Assembly: GCA_029858965.1 (NCBI GenBank)
Contig: JAOUDZ010000036.1
Location: forward strand, 1 to 41,131
DNA length: 41,131 nucleotides
Source of the DNA: Cyclobacteriaceae bacterium
GTDB lineage: Bacteria > Bacteroidota > Bacteroidia > Cytophagales > Cyclobacteriaceae
Direction: 5' to 3'
Position numbers and translations under genes: made by a program. The notes below the pieces were generated by a model. The model ran no database searches, was not told the DNA's origin, and worked only from the letters and a program-made list of their open reading frames with translations. Shown here in pieces: positions 1 to 8,899 of the stretch; position 1 is the stretch's first letter, and each line of letters starts with the position of its first letter.

Positions 1-846
1 CTGACCCCCATCATCCGAAATGGCGAAGAGCGAACAATCAAAACCATCAGAGTACAACGGAACAACCATACGTTTACCCAGGAAAACAGCTTTGTTTTTC
101 GTTTGCCAACCTATGCGCCGGGTTAGTGGGTACCCTAATTGCGCTGGTATTTCTTCTTCACCTCCTTTTATACGACCCGCTCGGATCATATTCTCCCCTT
201 TCGACAGGCTGTCCATTTTAACGTTGTATTTTTCCCATTGGTTAAGCAGGGCTTCACCAATACTATCTGACATTGACGGCAACAGCTCTGCCTTCAGGTA
301 AGCCTCATACGCCGAGAGTTGATCCTTCACTTGTTTTACAAATCGATCATTAGGTTGAATCCCGCGCTCCGTATTGTCGCCGACTTTGACAAAGAGAACG
401 TCCTGCCAGGACCATACCGGCGCTCCGGGCGATTCATAATTCGTACTGATTTTATACATAGGAATAGAAGTCTCCCATTGATTCGCCAATACCGGATACC
501 ACATCAACCACAACCGCTGTTGCTGATCCATGAACAGTATAGGATTAATATCCGGAAATCCGGGAACATCTGCCATCAGGAAAACTTCAGACCAGGCCGT
601 ATCTCCCTTCACCAGCCGCGAACCCATAATCCGGACATCGTCTGCCCAGCGCTCCCCGGACCCTTGAAACCAGGCTGAAAGTAAATCACCGTTGGGTAGT
701 TCCACAACGGTCGATCCATGTACATGTTCCTCCTGATATGGGAAAATAAGTGCTTCACGATAGGCAATCTCATCGTCCATATCCTGCCTTGTGCAGCTGA
801 AGCTGAGGATTGTGATGAACAATAACGCGAATAAGTTTCTCATCAT
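1..846 (-). CDS. Sialidase-fold (BNR_2-like) lipoprotein, truncated at window edge
   Basis: The reading frame is open from an ATG at 846 (a second ATG follows directly at 843) to base 1, so 282 codons are present and the C-terminus lies outside the window. The N-terminus is a lipoprotein signal ending in the lipobox-like FSC, with Cys18 followed by TRQD. Residues about 43-75 carry the block GSTVVELPNGDLLSAWFQGS followed by GER and an Asp-rich turn, which is the typical start of BNR_2-type sialidase-like beta-propellers. An Asp-box-like SDDGGQ sits at the window edge. Such proteins are exo-sialidases or related surface glycan-binding or hydrolysing proteins, but the true substrate cannot be read here. 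It is the last visible gene of the minus-strand amino-sugar locus, 345 bases after the phosphoesterase gene, so it may have its own promoter. The family call is fairly firm; sialidase activity is not shown. Confidence 0.75.
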   Translation of the reverse strand, partial: MMRNLFALLFITILSFSCTRQDMDDEIAYREALIFPYQEEHVHGSTVVELPNGDLLSAWFQGSGERWADDVRIMGSRLVKGDTAWSEVFLMADVPGFPDINPILFMDQQQRLWLMWYPVLANQWETSIPMYKISTNYESPGAPVWSWQDVLFVKVGDNTERGIQPNDRFVKQVKDQLSAYEAYLKAELLPSMSDSIGEALLNQWEKYNVKMDSLSKGENMIRAGRIKGGEEEIPAQLGYPLTRRIGWQTKNKAVFLGKRMVVPLYSDGFDCSLFAISDDGGQ

Positions 847-1191
847 TTTAAAGCAGGATATCAAAACAGTCTTAAAAGAATGCATGCATCGTCCCACTAT
901 TAAAATTATAACTTTTGCTTGTCTTGTGGATGACCCTTAGCACAATTCGTTTAACAAAATATGCAATTGATATTTTTCGTTGTTCGACAACCCCCAATAC
1001 AACCCCCGATCCGGAATTATGAACGGCATTGGATCAACGACTAATGACAAAGATGCAGCTGTTGGTTTCAGGAATCGGGAAGTGATCCGGAAAAAATTCA
1101 AAAACAGGACACAGCAGCGACATGAAACTTACGCAACCCCAAACTACAGAAGGAGCAACGATAACCTGGATCTTATTATGCTTGGCGTAAC
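847..1191. other. Non-coding gap between phosphoesterase and sialidase-like genes
   Basis: No convincing gene is seen in these 345 bases. The stretch holds the 3' flank of the phosphoesterase gene and the upstream region of the sialidase-like gene, both on the minus strand. Two small structures are visible: a short inverted repeat (GTTGT, 3-base loop, ACAAC, 979-991) and a 9-base direct repeat ACAACCCCC at 987-995 and 999-1007. There is no T-run that would make the hairpin a clear terminator. Confidence 0.5.
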
Positions 1192-2586
1192 TCAAAACCG
1201 CTCCGGAATACCGGGTGTCCGCTCCACCAGCCTGTTTGGTTTATCATCCGATTTGATCAGATCGAAAGCATCATAAACATCACCATTCGCAGTGTAAGCT
1301 TTATATTCCAATGTGTTTTCCCGAATGCTGATTACCTGAAACAATTGCGTGTTCCTTGCTTTTCGTTGCAACCACGGCTTATCAGTTATATCATACATTT
1401 TCGGACCACTAACGGAAACAACATATACTGTTCCTGATTCGGATTCCTTATGCTTTCCCGTGGGACTACCACTGACCATTCCTCTTCCGTAGGCATGATC
1501 GTGTCCTTGCATAATGATGTCTACCTTGTGTTTATCGAACAGAGGCTTGAAATATTTCGTTAAATTTTCATGATCACGGTTTTTTGCTTTTGCAGAGAAC
1601 ATCTGAAAATGAAAGGTAATGGCCGTCCACTTACGCGGATCGTATGTAAGGATTGAATCTAACCATTTTTCCTGCTCCTCCAAATACATTGCCGACTCAT
1701 CGATTTGTTGCGAATCCAGCGAAATAACTTTCAGGTTGGAATAGTTCACTGCATAACATGTTTCTTCCAAACCCCTCGGACCATTTGTAGGTAAGTTAAA
1801 CTGATTTCTCCAGAATGAAGAAAGTACTACCCCTTCACCATACTCGTGATTTCCGGGTGTCATTACACTGGGTATGGTAGCATGAATAAAATCTCCGGCA
1901 TAAAACCATTCACCCCATTCTACATTAGAGTTAAAACGATTAACGAGGTCACCCGCATACAACATAAAATCTGCGTCGGGTACCAGCATGTAAGCCTGTC
2001 GGATCACCCGGGACCACAAAGATTTTATATCGTTTTGCGCATCTCCGAAATAAACAAAAGACAATTTCCGCTTTGGATCAGGCATTTGAAACTGATACCA
2101 TGCTGTCCATGACCCGGTGCTTCCCACCCGGTAGACATATTTTTGTCCGGGCGTCAGGTTTTCAACGCGAGCGGAAAAATAGTTTGCTATAATTGCTGGC
2201 TCACCTTCCTGATTAACTTTCAGTACTTCACGGTTTGCCAATACACTGGAAACATTGTCTAAGAATTCCGGTCCAGCCGTCGACACAGCCCATTGAACAG
2301 TGCCCGAGCTAACTGTGGTGTCTGTTCGCCAATTCATGGCAATGGAAGTTTCTGGATTTTCTGTAAGATTCAGGATGACGCGATCGGGGTCCCTGGAAGG
2401 GAATACTATTTTTTCAGCCAAAAGCATCTTTTCCCTGAGTGTATGATTGTGATACAGATCGCTGTAATCATCGTCATCGTCATCGTCGCTCCAAACACTT
2501 CCCCCTTCTCTGGTCATAAGGAGGTAAAAAATGAAAAGAACAGATAGGATAACGAAAGCTGAAAAAATGAAGTATTTGCGCTTCAT
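1192..2586 (-). CDS. Purple-acid-phosphatase-like metallophosphoesterase, N-terminally anchored
   Basis: This 464-aa protein is a calcineurin-like phosphoesterase with an N-terminal Fn3-like domain, the architecture of bacterial and plant purple acid phosphatases. A hydrophobic helix at residues 5-24 is either a membrane anchor or an uncleaved signal. It is followed by a run of seven Asp (34-40), the Fn3-like domain (about 66-168) and the metal-binding core. Visible metal motifs are GDAQ (Asp182), GDLVN (Asp213), GNHEY (Asn246/His247), a His in TFHFQ and GHDHAYGRG. The Tyr that gives purple enzymes their colour, in GDxxY, is replaced by Asn216, so the protein is probably a non-purple dimetal phosphatase. 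Substrate is unknown; release of phosphate from sugar phosphates or phospho-glycans in the periplasm would suit the neighbouring kinase and hexosaminidase. It lies 368 bases after the ROK gene, so operon membership is uncertain. The start at 2586 retains the full hydrophobic helix. Confidence 0.85.
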   Translation of the reverse strand: MKRKYFIFSAFVILSVLFIFYLLMTREGGSVWSDDDDDDDYSDLYHNHTLREKMLLAEKIVFPSRDPDRVILNLTENPETSIAMNWRTDTTVSSGTVQWAVSTAGPEFLDNVSSVLANREVLKVNQEGEPAIIANYFSARVENLTPGQKYVYRVGSTGSWTAWYQFQMPDPKRKLSFVYFGDAQNDIKSLWSRVIRQAYMLVPDADFMLYAGDLVNRFNSNVEWGEWFYAGDFIHATIPSVMTPGNHEYGEGVVLSSFWRNQFNLPTNGPRGLEETCYAVNYSNLKVISLDSQQIDESAMYLEEQEKWLDSILTYDPRKWTAITFHFQMFSAKAKNRDHENLTKYFKPLFDKHKVDIIMQGHDHAYGRGMVSGSPTGKHKESESGTVYVVSVSGPKMYDITDKPWLQRKARNTQLFQVISIRENTLEYKAYTANGDVYDAFDLIKSDDKPNRLVERTPGIPERF

Positions 2587-2954
2587 AGTGTCCGATCAAA
2601 TCAAATTCAAAAGGGTAATGGTGTTCCCAGTCTCGCCAATCATTCACACCAATCAATTTACCCTCTTCTTGGGCACATGGTTCACCACCATTAGGCCTGG
2701 GAAGCAACCGCTAAGCGACTCTATCGGCAACTTCAAAGGCCTTGCCTTTGCTGTAGGATAATCTATCCAGGCTATAACTTGATTCATCACATCATTCACA
2801 GATGCAACTTAAAAAACTGATAGCGTGACGCATCAGCACCGTAGTTTCGTTCAAGCAAGGAGAAATCTATATAAAATACACGACAATCACAAAAACCGGT
2901 ACGCGACCAAAGTGCTTGCCTTGCGCAGCCGACTTTGACATGCGCGAAGGAAAT
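2587..2954. other. Non-coding gap between ROK kinase and phosphoesterase genes
   Basis: These 368 bases have no supportable gene; short frames on both strands look like chance. The region must contain the phosphoesterase promoter and the ROK 3' end, both minus strand. The only clear structure is the 7-bp perfect hairpin listed separately at 2734-2750. Confidence 0.5.
2734..2750. repeat. Small perfect hairpin (7-bp stem, 3-base loop)
   Basis: CAAAGGC, loop CTT, GCCTTTG. It sits in the gap between the ROK kinase and phosphoesterase genes, about 150 bases upstream of the phosphoesterase start. No T-run follows on either strand, so it is not a textbook intrinsic terminator. It could be an mRNA structure or an operator-like site, or chance. 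Confidence 0.35.
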
Positions 2955-3785
2955 TCAAATTTTAACCAATGCCGCCGCCCCCAAAAGTGTAATGTCAGGA
3001 TTTTGCGATTGGCAAATCTTAAGCCTTTTAATGGACTCCGGAAAGGGAAAATCCTGCAACGAATCGTGCATTGATCTGCTAAAAAGATTAAATGCTTTTG
3101 AAAGCGATCCCCCTAGAACAATAGCTTCCGGATCATAAGCCAAAACGGCACTCTTCACCGCCTGCGCCATGTGTACGCCAAATTCATCCCAGTAGCCAAG
3201 CGCAGCCGTATCTCCTTCCAGCGCAAGTTTATGCGCTGCCGCCGCCGTGGTATTATGACGAACCTGAAATAAGTTTCCGCTGGCATAGTATTCAATATTA
3301 TGATCCAGGTAGTGCAACAATCCAATTTCTCCGGCGCCACAATTGCTTCCATTGTAGAGTTGATTGTTGATAACAATCCCCGCCCCTAACCCCGTTCCTG
3401 AGGAAATACCCACAACGTTCTTTAACCCTTTCACCAATCCGAATTGGTGTTCACCCAGAATAAAACAGTTAACATCATTGTTTACCACGACCGGCATCCG
3501 AAACTCATCTTCCAAAATATCTTTCAACGGTACCCGGTCCCAGGAAGGGATATTGGTTGCATTGAAAACAATTCCCTTTCCCACGTCCACTACCGAGGGT
3601 ACGCCAATGCCGATGCCTTTGACTTCAGGCTTAATAAGCGGCCGGATAAATTCTTTTAACGCATTCAGCGTCTCCGGCTTGGATTGTTTCGTGTTGAATG
3701 GATCTCTCCTGGGACTGAAAAGGTTTCCACCGCTTTCAATACCTGCCCGGATATTCGTACCTCCCAGATCAACTCCTATTATCAT
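2955..3785 (-). CDS. ROK-family sugar kinase (glucokinase/GlcNAc-kinase-like)
   Basis: A 276-aa cytoplasmic ROK protein, predicted to phosphorylate a hexose or N-acetylhexosamine with ATP. The N-terminus reads MIIGVDLGGTNIRAGI, the phosphate-binding loop, and the start at 3785 puts it exactly at residue 1 as usual. GIGIGVPSVV (57-66) and NNDVNCF (102-108, with the presumed catalytic base Asp104) match the family, as do SSGTGLGAGIV (128-138) and AYDPEAIVLGG (216-226). The usual GExGH plus CxCGxxGCxE zinc segment is absent. After Glu153 the sequence reads IGLLHYLDH and contains no cysteine, so this is a zinc-less ROK kinase. It is shorter than typical members (about 300 aa). It follows the GH20 gene by 83 bases on the same strand, suggesting that hexosamines or hexoses released by that enzyme are its substrate (inference). 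Confidence 0.85.
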   Translation of the reverse strand: MIIGVDLGGTNIRAGIESGGNLFSPRRDPFNTKQSKPETLNALKEFIRPLIKPEVKGIGIGVPSVVDVGKGIVFNATNIPSWDRVPLKDILEDEFRMPVVVNNDVNCFILGEHQFGLVKGLKNVVGISSGTGLGAGIVINNQLYNGSNCGAGEIGLLHYLDHNIEYYASGNLFQVRHNTTAAAAHKLALEGDTAALGYWDEFGVHMAQAVKSAVLAYDPEAIVLGGSLSKAFNLFSRSMHDSLQDFPFPESIKRLKICQSQNPDITLLGAAALVKI

Positions 3786-3868
3786 CAGTCTTATTCTTAA
3801 TGGTTCAAAAATTTACATGCATGAACTCCAATCTTTTATTGGCCTGGCCAACTGCTGCGATTGTGAAG

Positions 3869-6484
3869 TTAATATCGTTGGTCCGCTCCAGCTTCTATCG
3901 TGCGACTGGATTTTCCAGCCAGATCAAAACTTCTCAGGCGCACGGTGCCTGATACCTTTGCCGGCCTTTCATAAAGTGGCGAATTCAGCGTAGGTTCTGA
4001 ACCATCCGTAGTGTAACGTATCATTAACCCCGGGTATCCCACATTTGCACTTAATATCCCATCCACTACCAATACCCCTGGTGTAGGAACCCGATAATTA
4101 TATCCCTTGTTAAGATAACTTAACCTGGGCAATTCCTTCTTGGCCAACGCATTGGCGTAAATGTTCCATTGCTGCTGCATTTCTTGTTCCCGAAGTGACC
4201 TGTCTTCAACCGTTTCCCACACACGTGGCGCTGCCCATGCGCTTTCAGCGAAGCCAATCAGTTTCGGCAACATATAGTACTCCAGCATTTCTCTGCCTTT
4301 GATGGTCTCACTCCATACCTGTGCTTCGACGCCTAAAATATTTCCGCGGGCTTCAGGTTTCAGGTGTTCAACAATCATCGCTGCACCTTCATCCGCTCCC
4401 CCAGATTCAAGATCCAGTTTTTGACCCATGGCATTTTTGTTAGTGGTTTTGAACATGTCATAGGGCGCAAACGTCCAGGCATTTCGTTCATCAACAAACC
4501 CCGCCCAATACAATCCGGGTTCCAAGGGATCTTTATTATAGGCCAAATCAAAATAGAAATTAGAAACATTGCACAGCACAACAGTGTAACCGGCATTAGC
4601 CAGCCGATAACCAAGATCAGGATGATCAGCCAAGTTATTCCAAATGAAGGGTACCACTTTCTGTGTAGCAAACTCTGCATTTGGCGTACGCTTACCATCC
4701 GTCATTTTCACCTGCACTACCTCTTCCCACCCGTCGATTTGAAAATTCCTGGATTTTAAACGCTTAAGCAACTCGCGGAAAAAATACGTTTGCAGATTTT
4801 GGGGATCTCCGATTTCAGGATGGTCCTTCATCAATGCCGCTGCCAATGGAGATTTAGTCCATGCACCTTCTGGTACTTCATCGCCGCCGGTATGAAATTC
4901 GTCAAGTACCAGGCCCGCCTCATTGTACATTGCGTTAATTTCATCCACTACTTTTTCATAAAAGTGAAAGGCAGATTCACGGACGACACATACTACATTG
5001 TCTTTATAACCCTGCGCAGAAAGGTATTCTGACTTGTCATCAGGGTCGATGAGGCGATATTCATTGGCCTCCGTTTCTTTACCTTCGCGCATCAGCCGTT
5101 CATATCTCGATTCCATAGCCTTAATTGCCGCACGGGCATGCGCCGGAAAATTCAATTCTGGAATAACCTTAATATGGCGTGCCTGTGCATATTTCAAAAT
5201 TTCGATAAAGTCTTCGCGTGAATAGTACCCATGACCGTATTTACCCTCCGCTTTGGCAAACGGACCAGAGCCATATGCCGGGTGAAGCACAGGGGCTTCT
5301 TTCCCGTAGGTATGCATTCGTTGCGCACCAACTTCCGTTAGTTCCGGCAAATCTTTTATTTCTAATCGCCAGCCTTCATCTTCTGTAGTGTATAGTAAAA
5401 AACGGTTTATCTTATAAAATGAAAGTAAGTCGAGCACGCGGAGTATCGTTTCTTTCGATTGGAAATTGCGACTTACATCAAGATGCAGTCCCCTGAATGA
5501 AAAGCGTGGTGCGTCATCAACAGAAACGAAGGGCAATGTAAAAGAAGCCTTGTGTTTTGTGTATACTTCTATGGGTATTAAGGAACGAAGACTTTGCACG
5601 CCATAAAAAACGCCAGCAGGATCACTGCCCGAAATTACTATTCCCTGATCGGTGATACTTAGCGAATACGCTTCCTTTGAAGTGCCCCCAACATTGATGT
5701 TCCCCAGCTTAAGTGTTATTGATTTTCGCTTAGGGGCTGCTGTTACCACGTTGAATGCTGTACCTGTCAGTTCTTTTAGACTTGTGGCCAGATACCTTGC
5801 TTCATTCTCCAGGTCATCTTGGTAATATATCTCGAGTTGATTGGAAATTTCCAGCATGCCGGGAGTTATTTTCATTTTCACAGGAGACGGAATAATACGG
5901 TTTAGTTGCGAATCAGGAAGCTCGCGCATTGCAAGATTATGCGCATAGGTCCACGCAGCCGTGGGGATGGGTTCTTCATCCGCAGCACTTCTGTTAATTT
6001 GCTCCGGCCTTGTAAATGGCGCCCACGTATAGTTTGTTACCTCAACAATATTCTCCTCTGCTTTCCCCTCATCGTAGAAAACCAGGTATAGGCCAAGGGG
6101 TCGATCTGTTTCCTTGATTACAGCTTCAACTCCACGATAACTAATCGCTATGGATTTACCGGGCTCCAGGCTAAAATTTGCATTGGGCACCAATTTATAC
6201 CAGTCACCATTGATGTGTTCGAGCGCCGCAGGTTGTGGTATTTTATTTTCCAGTATTTGGCGCGGTGCCATATTAAAAAAAAGGGCCCAGTTATCGGGAG
6301 TCAATGCAAAGTTGCCATTGTTTGTCAATTCAAACTTTGCTTCGAATACCCCAGTCTCATCTGTGAAATTCGTCAGGAGTTCCCAATGCACGGCGATCTT
6401 TCCGGCTGAAGCAAATTTTTCTTCATCGCGCGAGCAAGCCCCAATAAGCATTACGGAAATGATAGAGAAGACAACTTTATTCAT
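3869..6484 (-). CDS. GH20 beta-N-acetylhexosaminidase lipoprotein
   Basis: A secreted GH20 enzyme predicted to remove terminal beta-linked GlcNAc or GalNAc by substrate-assisted catalysis. I chose the ATG at 6484 because it gives an ideal lipoprotein signal (MNKVVFSIISVMLIGACS, Cys17). A GTG at 6556, overlapping the preceding stop, would add 24 non-signal-like residues. Domain order in the 871-aa product is a chitobiase-type N-terminal carbohydrate-binding domain (about 30-170), a GH20b domain (about 200-320), the catalytic barrel (about 325-770) and a C-terminal chitobiase/hexosaminidase_C-like segment containing RYTTDGSEPT. The catalytic pair lies in FHTGGDEVPEGAW, as Asp535-Glu536. SFRGLHLDVSRN and TEDEGWRLEI are typical barrel-strand motifs. 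The gene lies 71 bases after the GH67-like gene and ahead of the ROK kinase, forming a plausible amino-sugar release operon. Confidence 0.93.
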   Translation of the reverse strand: MNKVVFSIISVMLIGACSRDEEKFASAGKIAVHWELLTNFTDETGVFEAKFELTNNGNFALTPDNWALFFNMAPRQILENKIPQPAALEHINGDWYKLVPNANFSLEPGKSIAISYRGVEAVIKETDRPLGLYLVFYDEGKAEENIVEVTNYTWAPFTRPEQINRSAADEEPIPTAAWTYAHNLAMRELPDSQLNRIIPSPVKMKITPGMLEISNQLEIYYQDDLENEARYLATSLKELTGTAFNVVTAAPKRKSITLKLGNINVGGTSKEAYSLSITDQGIVISGSDPAGVFYGVQSLRSLIPIEVYTKHKASFTLPFVSVDDAPRFSFRGLHLDVSRNFQSKETILRVLDLLSFYKINRFLLYTTEDEGWRLEIKDLPELTEVGAQRMHTYGKEAPVLHPAYGSGPFAKAEGKYGHGYYSREDFIEILKYAQARHIKVIPELNFPAHARAAIKAMESRYERLMREGKETEANEYRLIDPDDKSEYLSAQGYKDNVVCVVRESAFHFYEKVVDEINAMYNEAGLVLDEFHTGGDEVPEGAWTKSPLAAALMKDHPEIGDPQNLQTYFFRELLKRLKSRNFQIDGWEEVVQVKMTDGKRTPNAEFATQKVVPFIWNNLADHPDLGYRLANAGYTVVLCNVSNFYFDLAYNKDPLEPGLYWAGFVDERNAWTFAPYDMFKTTNKNAMGQKLDLESGGADEGAAMIVEHLKPEARGNILGVEAQVWSETIKGREMLEYYMLPKLIGFAESAWAAPRVWETVEDRSLREQEMQQQWNIYANALAKKELPRLSYLNKGYNYRVPTPGVLVVDGILSANVGYPGLMIRYTTDGSEPTLNSPLYERPAKVSGTVRLRSFDLAGKSSRTIEAGADQRY

Positions 6485-6555
6485 ACCCAATAGTATTTTT
6501 TTTTTGACAATTCCCTGAATAGTTTTTCTCGATAACATGAAAGCAATTTTCACCA

Positions 6556-8748
6556 CTATGGCTTCGTCGACGATTCTTTCACAATCTCAATATCGCGAAC
6601 CACCTGGGGGCGGAGTGACTCCCAGGAGAACGTTTTATATTCTTCGCCATAATGCTCTGTACTCACATGTGGTGTTGGCAGGTACCTATCCTTTGTGTAT
6701 TCGATAACCTGGTCCCAATGCGTTAAGCACGCATTTATGAATTGTAGTGATTCTTCCTTTTTGGCTGCATTGCCCGTGATGCGATAATTTTCCAGTGCCA
6801 CGCCAGCCCGGATCTTATCAGCAAAGTATAAACCCAAATAGCTCCAGGTTGCGACATCGTCGAGCTCAGAAATCAGGGCGCCGGAAAAAGCAGTATGCTG
6901 TGTACGCAGTGAAGCAACGATTGCCAGTGCCCTCCTGCTGTCACGTGCTGAAGAATCTGCAAGCGCTAACGGCGTGATTACATCAGTTTGAATCTTTTCA
7001 TTGTTCAGCACGGCATGGACATACGCAGGAATCGAAAGTATCGCCGGATCAAGCGTTTCATGATCGATAAACTCGTCAATGGAAATGAATGGGGACGACC
7101 GGTCAAAAGTGCCCTTGGGAGAAGACGGTTCTGCTTCTATGAAACCCTCAGCATATAGAGTATAATCCCATGTTGAGCGATGGAAAGAAGCCAGGCGCAG
7201 GGGCATGTTGCTGGCTAATTTATAGGCTTGCAACAAAGGTACGCCTACGCCTTTGCCATAACGGACATCGAATGCTGAAGAAAAAAGTTGATCAGGCGCA
7301 TCCTGCTGATACAGCAATCGACCCCAGACTTTGTAGAACAACCATTGCTTTTCAAAACCGTATTGCCAGGTTTTTACAGCCAGGGGTTTATGCGAATAGT
7401 CCAATGCCGGGATGAATCCTTCTGATCCGATAAAATATCCATTCACATAATCCTTCTTATTGACTTCAATGTGCTTGCGTATAAAATCGGGTTGACCCCA
7501 ACGGAGGATGAAGAAGTCTTCATTGCGAATCATCCATTGTATTTTGTAATTCGTTGGCAGCGGCGTCCAGAATCTATCGTCTAATTTGCCGGAATGATAA
7601 TCATGGGTAATGGCAAGTGTCGGTGTAGAATGACCGTGTGACCAATTAAACTTGATTTCCACCAGAGCCTCTTCGGGCAGCTTTGCATTGTCAATTACAC
7701 GTCGCATCGCCATCGGATCACCCGCCAGTACAGAGCGATGAATAAATTTAACGGGACGATTAGCAGCCTTCATTCCCGCAACAAATGTTTCCTCAATCCA
7801 TTCCTCCCGTTGTGTCGGCGTCATCTTTTCATCAAAGGTTCCCATCCAATCCGCCAGGGTTACACCTATGCCCGTCAGATCTTCGTATTCATTTATAACC
7901 TGCGTAACCGACTCACGCGTATACCGCTTCACCTGTTCGGAAAGATCGTTGTACTCTTGCGCGCCATACGCCCTGGCAAACTCCGGTGATACAACAATAT
8001 TCCAGTTCACGATGAAGGTTTGAATTCCACGTTGCTTTGCCATGCTGAATAATGCTTTCCAGAATTCTTTCCATTCTGCCATTTCCACATCATTGAAGGG
8101 CGTTGCCTCCTGAAAGTTGACTGCCTTGATCATAAATGGAAAAGGATGATTGTTCCAGAGTGAAAGTACGTTGAATCGATTCTCCACCATCATATCAAGG
8201 AAACGTTCCCAAAAATTAAGGTCACGGCACACCTGCATATGCACGGCCGTAGCAGGACTTTCCCGATACGGAGACCATGGCAAATTGAATTTTAGTATTC
8301 GGTAAGACAGCGAAGGGTTAACTACTTTATCGCGCGGCTTTTGATAAGATCCTGTTACCTGCACGCCTTCAGCCAATTCAAGAAGCCCATACATTCCGCC
8401 AATTTCATCGACCGACAGGATCAGGAGACTCTTACCATTATTGATTGTACGATAGGCATACCCTTCTTGCTGAATAAGATCAAAGTCTTTCTGGTTGACC
8501 TGAGCAGCCAATAATTTCGGGACCTTGCCCTTAATAACAACGCCGATATCCGTTGTTGTGGAGATTTCACTGATGGGACCACACGTGACTTTTTGATCTT
8601 TTGCTGACAATAAGGCTTGAAATTTGTTGGCCGCAAAGACAAGGGGCTCTTTGCTTTTGTCATAGGCGACGGAAAGCTGAGCAACAGAATGGCACCAGGA
8701 AAACGACAGAATAAAGAAGCCTAAAAAAAATACTATTCTCATGTTCAA
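6556..8748 (-). CDS. Secreted GH67-like (GH20b-type N-terminus) putative glycoside hydrolase
   Basis: A 730-aa exported protein with a Sec signal (hydrophobic residues 4-20, cleavage probably after VAQ24). The N-terminal 140 residues look like the alpha/beta GH20b or alpha-glucuronidase N-domain, seen in LLILSVDEIGGMYGLLELAE. A barrel-like centre then begins near SYRILKFNLPWSPYRES. Acidic candidates for catalysis occur in TLADWMGTFDE and in VEIKFNWSHGHS. The C-terminal third is helical, as in GH67 and GH163/DUF4838 relatives. I recognise the general GH67-like clan but not a characterised family, so alpha-glucuronidase is only one possibility; an endo- or exo-N-acetylglucosaminidase role would also suit the GH20 and kinase neighbours. 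It is the first gene of the minus-strand cluster and has a candidate promoter at 8772-8799. Alternative start: the ATG at 8742. Confidence 0.6.
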   Translation of the reverse strand: MNMRIVFFLGFFILSFSWCHSVAQLSVAYDKSKEPLVFAANKFQALLSAKDQKVTCGPISEISTTTDIGVVIKGKVPKLLAAQVNQKDFDLIQQEGYAYRTINNGKSLLILSVDEIGGMYGLLELAEGVQVTGSYQKPRDKVVNPSLSYRILKFNLPWSPYRESPATAVHMQVCRDLNFWERFLDMMVENRFNVLSLWNNHPFPFMIKAVNFQEATPFNDVEMAEWKEFWKALFSMAKQRGIQTFIVNWNIVVSPEFARAYGAQEYNDLSEQVKRYTRESVTQVINEYEDLTGIGVTLADWMGTFDEKMTPTQREEWIEETFVAGMKAANRPVKFIHRSVLAGDPMAMRRVIDNAKLPEEALVEIKFNWSHGHSTPTLAITHDYHSGKLDDRFWTPLPTNYKIQWMIRNEDFFILRWGQPDFIRKHIEVNKKDYVNGYFIGSEGFIPALDYSHKPLAVKTWQYGFEKQWLFYKVWGRLLYQQDAPDQLFSSAFDVRYGKGVGVPLLQAYKLASNMPLRLASFHRSTWDYTLYAEGFIEAEPSSPKGTFDRSSPFISIDEFIDHETLDPAILSIPAYVHAVLNNEKIQTDVITPLALADSSARDSRRALAIVASLRTQHTAFSGALISELDDVATWSYLGLYFADKIRAGVALENYRITGNAAKKEESLQFINACLTHWDQVIEYTKDRYLPTPHVSTEHYGEEYKTFSWESLRPQVVRDIEIVKESSTKP

Positions 8749-8771
8749 TAATTTTCCACTTGCATCATATC

Positions 8772-8799
8772 CAAATTAAACGCGCTACACCTATGCCAA
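8772..8799 (-). promoter_or_regulatory. Candidate Bacteroidota promoter for the hexosaminidase cluster
   Basis: On the minus strand a TTG at 8799-8797 is followed after 18 bases by TAATTTG (8778-8772). This resembles the Bacteroidota pattern TTTG, about 20 bases, TAnnTTTG, although the -7 element is one base short. The predicted start of transcription would lie just upstream of the ATG at 8748. The divergent gap (8749-8899) must also hold the promoter of the multicopper oxidase. Based on pattern only. Confidence 0.3.
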
Positions 8800-8899
8800 T
8801 TCGTTGTATTAAAAAATTTGCATTGATCCCTTCACCAGCGTTAAGATACATCAATAGGCAAACAATTAATAGTCGCGCCATCATACTCTTTTGATATTG

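Noticed and set aside
980-1276. 98-codon plus-strand frame
   Set aside because: It overlaps the 3' end of the phosphoesterase gene, lacks family signal and reads like chance composition.
2480-2707. 75-codon minus-strand frame overlapping the phosphoesterase start
   Set aside because: It is out of frame with the phosphoesterase, whose membrane helix and metal motifs are clear, and its translation has no domain or signal character.
3839-3851. TTGGCCTGGCCAA palindrome between the ROK and GH20 genes as a terminator
   Set aside because: The loop is only one base and no T-run follows on the transcribed strand, so termination is not supported.
6485-6556. GTG start overlapping the GH67-like stop for the GH20 gene
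   Set aside because: Although the overlap is attractive, the added 24 residues lack signal character, while the ATG at 6484 begins a perfect lipoprotein signal peptide.
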